From Dehalococcoidia bacterium (GTDB lineage: Bacteria; Chloroflexota; Dehalococcoidia; SZUA-161; SpSt-899): 5,825 nt of DNA. The stretch spans positions 1 to 5,825 of the forward strand of contig JALPXT010000079.1 of the NCBI GenBank assembly GCA_023271485.1, read 5' to 3'. Under the pieces are notes generated by a model. That model was not told the origin of the DNA, did no database searches, and worked only from the letters and a program-made list of their open reading frames with translations. The first letter of the stretch is position 1. The number at the start of each line of letters is the position of its first letter. A program made the translations under genes and the position numbers. Positions 1 to 5,825 of this stretch are shown in pieces.

Positions 1-25
1 TTGTTCAATCTTCTTAGCAGCATAA

Positions 26-643
26 ATGAGTTCAATCATTCTCGCGGGCGGCCACAGCTCCCGCCTCAGGCAGGATAAATGTTTGCTCGTTCTTGCCGGA
101 GAGAGAGTGCTTCAGCGTTTGATCATTCGCCTCAGCCGGCTCGGCGGTGAGGTGATCGTGGTGCTGGCTCAGGGCCAAAAGGACCCCTTCTCGCCCCGTC
201 CCCGGCACGTGAAGATAGTTACCGACACGTATTCAGGCAGAGGACCACTGATGGGCATATATTCCGGGCTGAGACTCTCTCAAGATCCTCACAGCGTTGT
301 CGTTGCCTGCGATATGCCGTTTCTCGATATCAAGCTGCTCCGTTACATGATGGATATAGCCGGTGGATTCGACGTAGTGATTCCCAGCATAGGAGGACTG
401 CTGGAGCCGCTGCATGCGGTCTATTCAACGAAATGTGTGGCTATCATGGAAAGTATGCTGGAGGATGGCAATTTCAAGGTCAGCGATTTGCTTCAAAGGG
501 TCAGGGTGAGATACGTGGAGGAAAGCGAAATAGACTCGTTTGACCCGCAGCACTTGAGTTTCTTTAACATCAATACACCGGCCGATCTGGAAAGAGCGGA
601 GCAGATCGTGAGCCGTGAGGAAGTACGAAATGATCTCTGTTGA
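26..643 (+). CDS. mobA: Molybdenum cofactor guanylyltransferase MobA
   Basis: This 205-residue cytosolic enzyme would transfer GMP from GTP to molybdopterin (as Mo-MPT), making the molybdopterin guanine dinucleotide used by DMSO-reductase-family enzymes. It has the nucleotidyltransferase fold: the N-terminal signature LAGGHSSRLRQDK (residues 6-18), GPLMGIYSGL (73-82), the metal-binding CDMPF (95-99, Asp96), EPLHAVY (127-133) and the C-terminal NINTPADL (181-188). The length matches the family (about 190-210). The ATG at 26 is preferred because an in-frame TAA lies directly before it (23-25) and the signature begins at residue 6, as usual. No Shine-Dalgarno sequence is visible in the 25 bases upstream, so it may be coupled to a gene to the left. 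One oddity is that the usual Gly of the R-x-G-x-D-K signature is Arg15 (codon AGG at 68-70). The stop overlaps moeA by 14 bases, consistent with one operon. Identity is clear from several motifs; activity is inferred. Confidence 0.93.
   Translation: MSSIILAGGHSSRLRQDKCLLVLAGERVLQRLIIRLSRLGGEVIVVLAQGQKDPFSPRPRHVKIVTDTYSGRGPLMGIYSGLRLSQDPHSVVVACDMPFLDIKLLRYMMDIAGGFDVVIPSIGGLLEPLHAVYSTKCVAIMESMLEDGNFKVSDLLQRVRVRYVEESEIDSFDPQHLSFFNINTPADLERAEQIVSREEVRNDLC
617..621 (+). promoter_or_regulatory. Ribosome-binding site deciding the moeA start
   Basis: GAGGA lies inside the last codons of mobA, with an 8-base spacer to the ATG at 630. It favours that ATG over the in-frame GTG at 615, which has no comparably placed purine block. 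The protein from 630 begins MISVEEAL, a typical MoeA opening. The site within mobA implies translational coupling of moeA to mobA. Confidence 0.6.
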
Positions 644-1964
644 GGAAGCCCTGGAGAAAATCTTAAGCAACGTCAGCGTTCTGGAACCAGAGGAAAAGCC
701 TATCCTGGACAGCCTGGGACAGGTTCTCGCCGAGGATGTTTGTTCGGATATTGATGTTCCCCCGCTGGATAACTCGGCCATGGATGGCTATGCGGTTCAG
801 TGGGAGGATATCCGTGGAGCCACCATCTCGCAGCCTCGGACTCTCAGTGTTATCGGTGAGGTCGCCGCAGGCTACATCTCAGATCGAACGGTCGTCCCGG
901 GCACAGCCATCCGGATCATGACCGGCGCACCGGTTCCCGCCGGGGCGGACAGCGTAGTTCAGTTCGAGGACACCGATGAAGAGATCCGTAAGACGGCAGG
1001 GAAACCTCTGAATGAGATCGGCATAGGGCGAGAGGTGGTGAAAGGCTCAAACATAAGGCGAGCCGGGGAGGACATCACCAGGGGGTCTCTGGTTCTGGCA
1101 AGTGGGATGGTGCTTCGTCCTCAGGAGATCGGCGTTTTGGCGTCGCTGGGGAGAGCGAATGTCCTGGTGATTCGCCGTCCTACGGTTGCCGTTCTAGCCA
1201 CCGGCGATGAACTGGTGGAGGTGGGCCGGCCATTGCCGCCGGGCAAGATCTATAACAGCAATACCTATAGCATTGCCACCCAGGTGCGCCGTTATGGGGC
1301 CATCCCCCACATTTTGGGCATCGCCACAGATGAGAAACAGGAGCTAATGGAGAAGATAATCCGGGGGATGGATTCGGATTTGTTGATCACATCGGCAGGG
1401 ATTTCACGGGGAGATTACGACATAGTGAAAGATGTGCTGGCCGAGCTCGGTGAGATATCCTTCTGGACGGTGCGCATGAAGCCAGGCAAGCCGCTGGCCT
1501 TCGGGATCCTGGCAGGGAACGGGAAGAAGGTTCCTCATCTAGGGTTCCCCGGCAATCCGGTAAGCTCCATGATAGCCTTCGAGCAGTTTGCCCGTCCGGC
1601 CATTCTCAAGATGTTGGGGAAAAGGAACCTTGCCAAGCCGACTGTCTCAGCGATAAGCGAGAGTCGAATTGAGAACGCTAATGGACGCCGTATTTTCGCC
1701 AGGGCGATAGTGAGAGAGCGGGATGGCCGGTATTTTGCTTGCGTCACCGGACCCCAGGGATCGGGAATCCTCACCTCTATGTCCGGAGCTAATGGGCTCC
1801 TGGTCGTTCCCGAGGATGTCGGAATCATCGAAGTGGGGGATGAGGTGTCGGTTCAGATGCTTGACTGGAGGGAGGAGGACCAGGTTGCTGCCGATTGTTT
1901 GCATCGTCGGAAGGCCGAAATCGGGCAAGACCACCCTCATGAAGGGGCTGATAGCGGAGTTTAA
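630..1964 (+). CDS. moeA: Molybdopterin molybdenumtransferase MoeA
   Basis: MoeA inserts molybdate into adenylylated molybdopterin, releasing AMP and giving Mo-molybdopterin, the substrate of MobA. The protein is 444 residues from the ATG at 630 (449 from the alternative GTG at 615). N-terminal domains I-II (about 1-170) carry PPLDNSAMDGYAV (43-55) and IRIMTGAPVPAGAD (94-107). The molybdopterin-binding domain III (about 176-325) carries ATGDEL (190-195), SAGISRGDYD (255-264; the family usually has Gly-Gly and a residue other than Arg here), MKPGKPLAFG (283-292) and GFPGNPVSSM (305-314). C-terminal domain IV (about 335-411) ends at GDEVSVQML (403-411), where family members normally stop. A 33-residue tail follows, rich in charged residues and His. 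It is encoded by the mobB ribosome-binding site and P-loop region read in another frame, so it is probably not a functional domain. Its neighbours make one Moco operon with mobA upstream (14-base overlap) and mobB downstream (80-base overlap). The function is assigned with high certainty; the exact start is less certain. Confidence 0.96.
   Translation: MISVEEALEKILSNVSVLEPEEKPILDSLGQVLAEDVCSDIDVPPLDNSAMDGYAVQWEDIRGATISQPRTLSVIGEVAAGYISDRTVVPGTAIRIMTGAPVPAGADSVVQFEDTDEEIRKTAGKPLNEIGIGREVVKGSNIRRAGEDITRGSLVLASGMVLRPQEIGVLASLGRANVLVIRRPTVAVLATGDELVEVGRPLPPGKIYNSNTYSIATQVRRYGAIPHILGIATDEKQELMEKIIRGMDSDLLITSAGISRGDYDIVKDVLAELGEISFWTVRMKPGKPLAFGILAGNGKKVPHLGFPGNPVSSMIAFEQFARPAILKMLGKRNLAKPTVSAISESRIENANGRRIFARAIVRERDGRYFACVTGPQGSGILTSMSGANGLLVVPEDVGIIEVGDEVSVQMLDWREEDQVAADCLHRRKAEIGQDHPHEGADSGV
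1867..1878 (+). promoter_or_regulatory. Strong ribosome-binding site for mobB
   Basis: The purine run GGAGGGAGGAGG contains three overlapping copies of the core GGAGG. The last copy ends 6 bases before the TTG at 1885, an ideal spacing. It decides the mobB start: the only in-frame ATGs upstream lie deep inside moeA, and the TTG places the Walker A loop at the expected residues 9-16. In the moeA frame the same bases encode part of the Trp-Arg-Glu-Glu stretch just after the normal end of domain IV. Confidence 0.75.
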
Positions 1965-2520
1965 GCGGCGAGGCTATCGGGTGGCTACCATCAAGCATGT
2001 TGCTCACCGGTTCGATCTTGATGTCCCCGGCAAAGACTCGTGGGAGCATTCTCAGGCGGGGAGCGATTGTGTAGTGCTGAGCTCCCCGCACAAGGTGGCC
2101 ATTATTGAGAATGTAGAGCATGATCTGAGCCCGGCGGAGCTTATGCGATTCATCACCGGGGATTTCGATATCGTCCTTGCCGAGGGTTTCAAACACGCGG
2201 ATCAACCAAAGATCGAAGTTCACCGCCGGGAGATAGGAGAACTGGTCTGCCTTCCCCAGGAATTGATGGCCGTTGTGACCGATGAACCGCTTGGAAGCGT
2301 GCCTCAATTCTCCATGGACGATATATCAAGGGTAGCGGATCACATTGAGCGGCATGTTTTGGCCCCAAAGGAAGAGGCGGAAGCAATCCTCTTCATCGAT
2401 GACGAGCCTGTGCCGCTCAACCCCTTCGTTCAAAACTTCCTGCTCAAGACAATACGCGGCATGGCATCTTCGCTAAAGGCCGAGTCCAAGAGCATCAATA
2501 TCGTGATCCGGAGGCGTTAA
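1885..2520 (+). CDS. mobB: Molybdopterin-guanine dinucleotide biosynthesis protein MobB (GTP-binding)
   Basis: MobB is a P-loop GTPase-like accessory protein thought to assist MobA in guanine dinucleotide formation. It is helpful rather than strictly essential in E. coli. Visible motifs are Walker A GRPKSGKT (residues 9-16), IKHVAHRFDLDVPGKDS (36-52), QAGS (57-60), the Walker B-like DIVLAEGFK (95-103) and PKIEVHR (108-114). The TTG start at 1885 is chosen from the strong ribosome-binding site and the position of the P-loop. The frame stays open upstream to an ATG at 1723, but that start would add 54 residues that are only an out-of-frame reading of moeA. At 211 residues it is longer than typical MobB (about 160-175). 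The extra part is a C-terminal segment (about 165-211) with IDDEPVPLNPFVQ and a basic end, which resembles an extension I recall from MobB of some anaerobes. It overlaps moeA by 80 bases and the convergent valS by 26. Confidence 0.92.
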   Translation: MLPIVCIVGRPKSGKTTLMKGLIAEFKRRGYRVATIKHVAHRFDLDVPGKDSWEHSQAGSDCVVLSSPHKVAIIENVEHDLSPAELMRFITGDFDIVLAEGFKHADQPKIEVHRREIGELVCLPQELMAVVTDEPLGSVPQFSMDDISRVADHIERHVLAPKEEAEAILFIDDEPVPLNPFVQNFLLKTIRGMASSLKAESKSINIVIRRR

Positions 2521-5191
2521 GCGCCCGAAGCTGCTGCTCCAGCCTCCCCAATCGATCCCTGTGTTCGACGAGCTTTTCCCGCTCCCTTTGAACGATCTCC
2601 GCCGGCGCCCTCGAGATGAACTGTTCGTCTTGAAGGTTGGCCTCGGTGCGCGCAGCCTGATCCCGCCATTTCTCGATCTCTCTCTGCAGCCGTTTGCTTT
2701 CCGCTTCTCGATCAACCATCCCGCTCAACGGCAGGATGACCTCCACATCCCTCAGCACCAGCACCTTGGCCTCATCCTTACTTGCCGCTCTATCTTGCTT
2801 ATCGATGATCTTCAGAGGACGCACCCTGGCCAGGGTGCTGATAGCAGAAAGATGGCTTTCAAGCAGTAATTCGTCATCCCGGACTGCGATCAGAGCCTCG
2901 ATGAATCTGGAGGGTTCCACTTTGGCCTCCGCCCGGGCGTTCCGGATGGCGCGTACAATCTCGATTACCGATTCCATCTCCCGTTCGGCGGCGGCATCTA
3001 TCAGGGATTCATCGGTGGTGGGGTAATCAGCAATCATGATAGAATCGGTCCTCTCAGGCAGATATGGGGCGACCTTCTGCCAGAGCTCCTCGGTGATGAA
3101 GGGCATGAAGGGGTGCAGCAGACGCAGTGTCTTATCCAGAGTATCGACGAGCAGGGGGATCGGAGATGGACCGGCCGGGTTACGGAGTCGAATCTTGGAC
3201 AGCTCGATGTACCAGTCACAGAACTCACCCCAGACAAAATCATGGATCTTGCTCAATCCCTCGCCGAGCATGAATCTCTCGAGCGACTGATTGACCTCGG
3301 CGGTCAGCCGGTTGAGGCGACTCTTGATCCAGCGATCCTCTGCCGGCGGCTTTTTTCCTTCGAGTGTGTCAAGCACTCTAAGAGCCAGAGGATCCGGGGG
3401 GGACGCTGCCTCTATGCTTGTTACCACAAACCGGGCGGTATTCCAGAGCTTGTTGGCGAAGTTGCGGCTTCCCTCAAGCTTCTGCCGGCTCAGCCGCATA
3501 TCGTTGCCCGGGGCGTTACCCGCGATCAGGGAAAAGCGCAGGGCATCGGTGCCGTAGCGGTCCATCGCCGCCAGTGGGTCGAGCACGTTTCCCCGGGATT
3601 TGCTCATTTTTGCGCCTTTCTCATCCCTGATGAGGCCATGAAGGTAAACCTTGCGGAAGGGAATCTCGCCGGTGTTCTCCAGGCCCATCATGATCATTCG
3701 AGTGACCCAGAAAAAGAGGATGTCGTAGCCGGTCTCCATCACCGAAGTGGGGTAGAAATAGCGTAAATCATCGGTATCATCCGGCCAGCCGAGGGTGGAA
3801 TGAGTCCAGAGAGCAGAGCTGAACCAGGTGTCCAGCACATCGGGATCCTGCTCGATGTCCGGCTGGTTACAATGCTCACAGGTGGCAGGATCGTCCACCG
3901 CTACCGTAACTTTGCCGCAATTCCGGCAATACCAGACTGGAATCCGATGCCCCCACCACAGTTGACGGCTGATGCACCAGTCGCGGATGTTCTCCATCCA
4001 GTTAAGATACACCCTGGTGAAACGCTGCGGAATGATCTCAATGCGTCCGTCAACCACCGCCTCGATGGCGGGAATGGCCAGCGGGACGATCTTGACGAAC
4101 CATTGCGGTGAGATCAGAGGCTCAACCATCGTTCGGCAGCGCTCGCAATGACCCACCGAGTGGGTATAGGGATCGACCTTGACCAGCAAATCCTGCTCTT
4201 CCAAGTCTGCCAGCAGGGTCCGGCGACAGGCAAAGCGATCCTGCCCCTTGTATGGTCCGGCGTTTTCGTTCAGGGTGGCGTCCAGATTCATTATGTTAAC
4301 CAGGGGCAGGGTTTGTCTTTGAGCGACCTCGAAGTCCACCGGGTCATGTGCCGGGGTGATCTTCACCGCGCCGGTGCCGAAGGACGGATCCACAGCCTCG
4401 TCGGCGATAATGGGGATCTCGCGCCCCAACGCCGGGAGAATGACACTCCTTCCCACCAGGTGCTTGTATCGTAAGTCGTGAGGGTTGACGGCAACGGCGG
4501 TATCGCCCAGGAGAGTCTCCGGGCGGGTGGTGGCTACCGTGACGAAGCCTTCATCATCTCCGGACATCGGGTATCGGATGTGGTAAAGATGGCCGGAGAT
4601 ATCTTCATGTTCCACCTCAAGGTCGGAGAGGACCGTGGCACAGCGGGGGCACCAGTTGGTGATACGTTTCTCCCGATAGATGAGACCCTTCTTATAGAGA
4701 TTAACGAAGGTGGTGCGCACCGCCCGGCAGGGTCCCGGATCCAGAGTGAAGCACTCCCGACTCCAGTCACAGGAAGCGCCCAGTCTCTGGTGCTGGTCCC
4801 GAATCACGTGTCGGTATTTGTCCATCCACTCCCACATCTGTTCCAGGAATTTCTCACGTCCCAGATCATATCGGGTCAATCCATCCTTAGCCAGGAGTTG
4901 CTCCACTACGTTCTGTCCCGCAATGCCGGCATGGTCGACTCCAGGGAGCCATAGGGTGGGATCGCCCTTCATCCGGTGCCAGCGAGTCAGTATATCTTCC
5001 AGTGTGGCCGTTAAGGCATGGCCCAGGTGAAGCTCGCCGGTGACGTTGGGCGGCGGCATGATGATGACGAAGGGCTCCTTGTGCGGGTCGATCCTGGGAG
5101 CGAAGTATCCCCGCTCCAGCCAGAATTGGTACCACTTGCCTTCAACCTGCTTCGGCTCATAGGCTTTAGGTATTTCGCGGGGTGACGTCAT
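2495..5191 (-). CDS. valS: Valyl-tRNA synthetase (ValRS)
   Basis: This cytosolic class I aminoacyl-tRNA synthetase charges tRNA-Val with valine and edits mischarged threonine. The protein has 898 residues, full length for bacterial ValRS (about 880-950), with no frameshift. The ATP-binding HIGH motif is HLGH (55-58), after PPPNVTGE; the second motif is KMSKS (528-532). The CP1 editing domain (about 195-345) has TTRPETLLGDTAVAVNP (221-237) and the block Phe271, Lys277, Thr279, Asp283, Asp286, whose spacing matches the threonine-discriminating residues described for Thermus ValRS. Four CxxC pairs (181/184, 349/352, 422/425, 438/441) could bind zinc. The anticodon-binding helical domain is at about 617-765. 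A charged C-terminal coiled coil (about 827-890) is the usual ValRS tRNA-binding arm. The usual GTDHAGIATQ reads GVDHAGIAGQ (84-93). The ATG at 5191 has GGAG 8 bases upstream and overlaps the MBL gene stop by 4 bases. No T-box leader lies directly in front, since upstream sequence is coding. Confidence 0.99.
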   Translation of the reverse strand: MTSPREIPKAYEPKQVEGKWYQFWLERGYFAPRIDPHKEPFVIIMPPPNVTGELHLGHALTATLEDILTRWHRMKGDPTLWLPGVDHAGIAGQNVVEQLLAKDGLTRYDLGREKFLEQMWEWMDKYRHVIRDQHQRLGASCDWSRECFTLDPGPCRAVRTTFVNLYKKGLIYREKRITNWCPRCATVLSDLEVEHEDISGHLYHIRYPMSGDDEGFVTVATTRPETLLGDTAVAVNPHDLRYKHLVGRSVILPALGREIPIIADEAVDPSFGTGAVKITPAHDPVDFEVAQRQTLPLVNIMNLDATLNENAGPYKGQDRFACRRTLLADLEEQDLLVKVDPYTHSVGHCERCRTMVEPLISPQWFVKIVPLAIPAIEAVVDGRIEIIPQRFTRVYLNWMENIRDWCISRQLWWGHRIPVWYCRNCGKVTVAVDDPATCEHCNQPDIEQDPDVLDTWFSSALWTHSTLGWPDDTDDLRYFYPTSVMETGYDILFFWVTRMIMMGLENTGEIPFRKVYLHGLIRDEKGAKMSKSRGNVLDPLAAMDRYGTDALRFSLIAGNAPGNDMRLSRQKLEGSRNFANKLWNTARFVVTSIEAASPPDPLALRVLDTLEGKKPPAEDRWIKSRLNRLTAEVNQSLERFMLGEGLSKIHDFVWGEFCDWYIELSKIRLRNPAGPSPIPLLVDTLDKTLRLLHPFMPFITEELWQKVAPYLPERTDSIMIADYPTTDESLIDAAAEREMESVIEIVRAIRNARAEAKVEPSRFIEALIAVRDDELLLESHLSAISTLARVRPLKIIDKQDRAASKDEAKVLVLRDVEVILPLSGMVDREAESKRLQREIEKWRDQAARTEANLQDEQFISRAPAEIVQREREKLVEHRDRLGRLEQQLRALNASGSRY

Positions 5192-5825
5192 ATTTCTATC
5201 TCCATCCCTTCGTAAGCCAGGCTTATGTCGGCCCCCAGCTCCTTTGCCAGCTGGGCGGCTTCATCTCGGATCTCGTCTTCAACTTCTGGATTGAGGTGAG
5301 TGAGCACCACGTGGGGAAGGTAGCCCTTGCTGCCCCGGAAATTGATCAACTCCCCTCTCAACAAGGTAGGGCACAGGTGGCCGGGTTTGTGAGCGGCAGC
5401 CATCGATTTGTTGGAGAAGAACATGTCCATAATCAAGAGCTGCGGGGTGATATGCTCCCAGCAGGAAGACAGTCCCGGCCCGGTATCCCCACTGAAAAAT
5501 ATGCTTTTCCCCTGGCCATCGGTGATTTGATAACCGACGGCAGAAAGGGCATGGACCACCGGCACCGGTAATACGTGGTACACACCGACGGTCTGGGCCC
5601 GATAAGGTTCCAGAGTATGCAGCCTAAGCACCGGGTTTTCAGGCGAGGGCCACGTGGCGAACCTGGGATATAGGACGCCGTTTATCAAGTGAGTGAGCAG
5701 GATTTCGTGTGTGGACTCAGTAGCGAAGACCTCGATAGTGCGATGAGAGTTCTTCAGGGCGATAGCCGGGACATCTCTAATGTGGTCGTAGTGGCCGTGA
5801 GTCAGCAGTATGAATTCGACCCTCT
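5188..5825 (-). CDS. Metallo-beta-lactamase-fold hydrolase, class II cyclic-nucleotide phosphodiesterase-like (5' end outside the window)
   Basis: The minus-strand frame is open from the right edge to the TGA at 5188-5190. It gives 211 visible residues; the N-terminal strands, perhaps 50-70 residues, are missing. The metal-binding HxHxDH motif is present as THGHYDH (first ligand His at 5797-5799, last at 5782-5784). Later candidate ligands are His in VVHALSAVGY (5551-5553), Asp in FFSGDTGPG (5485-5487) and His in VLTHLNPE (5296-5298). A GHL motif lies between the last two. Together these fit a two-metal MBL hydrolase. The order, with SGDTG followed by LTHLxP, resembles class II 3',5'-cyclic-nucleotide phosphodiesterases and related proteins of unknown substrate. 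The usual Gly soon after the HxHxDH motif is absent. A TTG at 5686-5688 could look like a start but is internal, because the catalytic motif lies upstream of it. The stop overlaps the valS start (ATGA), so the two genes are probably co-transcribed and translationally coupled. Fold confident, substrate unknown. Confidence 0.85.
   Translation of the reverse strand, partial: RVEFILLTHGHYDHIRDVPAIALKNSHRTIEVFATESTHEILLTHLINGVLYPRFATWPSPENPVLRLHTLEPYRAQTVGVYHVLPVPVVHALSAVGYQITDGQGKSIFFSGDTGPGLSSCWEHITPQLLIMDMFFSNKSMAAAHKPGHLCPTLLRGELINFRGSKGYLPHVVLTHLNPEVEDEIRDEAAQLAKELGADISLAYEGMEIEI
5200..5203 (-). promoter_or_regulatory. Ribosome-binding site for valS
   Basis: GGAG on the minus strand sits 8 bases upstream of the valS ATG, inside the last codons of the MBL gene (the Met-Glu of its C-terminal GMEIEI). 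With the ATGA stop-start overlap, this supports coupled translation of valS after the MBL protein. Confidence 0.55.

Noticed and set aside
1..25. Possible 3' end of an upstream gene: a short open frame ending in TAA at 23-25 right before the mobA ATG, or a promoter -10-like ATAAAT
   Set aside because: Only seven codons are visible and all short frames look alike at this length; the -35/-10 spacing is poor.
1723..1884. Upstream extension of mobB to an ATG at 1723
   Set aside because: It would overlap conserved moeA domain IV by a further 160 bases, adds residues with no MobB character, and the strong ribosome-binding site points to TTG 1885.
2513..2525. Small inverted repeat GGCG-TTAAG-CGCC over the mobB stop codon, considered as a bidirectional terminator
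   Set aside because: The stem is only four pairs (five with a G-U pair) and no T-run follows on either strand.
3342..3356. GC-rich stretch followed by six T on the plus strand, terminator-like
   Set aside because: Only about three base pairs can form before the T-run; it lies antisense in the middle of valS and simply encodes Lys-Lys-Pro-Pro on the minus strand.
3396..3402. Run of seven G (seven C in the valS sense), possible phase-variation or sequencing-error site
   Set aside because: The valS frame is intact on both sides with family-typical sequence; the run encodes a Ser-Pro-Pro linker and valS is essential, so switching is implausible.
3113..3766. 217-residue plus-strand open frame opposite valS, and other long antisense frames up to 158 residues (for example 4478-4954)
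   Set aside because: They mirror the codon pattern of the fully conserved valS, show no recognisable motifs, and are expected shadows in GC-rich coding DNA.
5183..5190. Perfect palindrome TGACGTCA at the valS start, identical to a eukaryotic CRE site
   Set aside because: It is explained by the codons Met-Thr-Ser at the start of valS; no bacterial regulator is implied by an isolated 8-base palindrome inside coding sequence.
5188..5688. A 166-residue version of the MBL gene starting at TTG 5688
   Set aside because: The frame continues to the window edge and the essential HxHxDH motif lies upstream of that TTG, so the true start is outside the window.

Overview
The window is 5.8 kb of dense bacterial coding DNA with moderately high GC. 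It contains five genes, four complete and one cut by the right edge. On the plus strand, mobA, moeA and mobB form a molybdenum-cofactor operon. On the minus strand, converging on it, a metallo-beta-lactamase-fold hydrolase (5' end outside the window) is followed directly by valS for valyl-tRNA synthetase. I see no tRNA, rRNA, CRISPR array, insertion sequence or integration signature.

Layout: mobA (26-643) overlaps moeA (630-1964) by 14 bases. moeA overlaps mobB (1885-2520) by 80 bases if mobB starts at the TTG that follows a very strong ribosome-binding site. mobB and valS (2495-5191, minus) overlap tail to tail by 26 bases. valS and the upstream MBL gene (5188 to beyond 5825, minus) overlap by the four bases ATGA. 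From base 26 to the right edge no base is intergenic, so promoters and a factor-independent terminator are not visible; those that exist must lie outside the window or inside coding sequence.

Function: MoeA inserts molybdate into molybdopterin. MobA then adds GMP to give the guanine dinucleotide forms (MGD/bis-MGD), assisted by the GTP-binding protein MobB. The operon therefore points to a host using DMSO-reductase-family enzymes such as formate dehydrogenases or respiratory reductases. The early steps (moaA, moaC, moaE, moeB) are not here. The ValRS gene is an ordinary, intact housekeeping synthetase with synthesis, editing, zinc, anticodon-binding and coiled-coil parts. The MBL protein resembles class II cyclic-nucleotide phosphodiesterase-like hydrolases, but its substrate cannot be read from sequence.

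Organism: an anaerobic bacterium is likely. The general look of the proteins (bacterial-type ValRS with an HAGIAGQ variant, MobB with a C-terminal extension) made me think of Chloroflexota/Dehalococcoidia, but this is an impression and not demonstrated. I found no convincing new biological system. The points most worth a second look are the moeA/mobB overlap, the Gly-to-Arg change in the MobA nucleotide-binding signature, the MobB C-terminal extension and the MBL-valS coupling.
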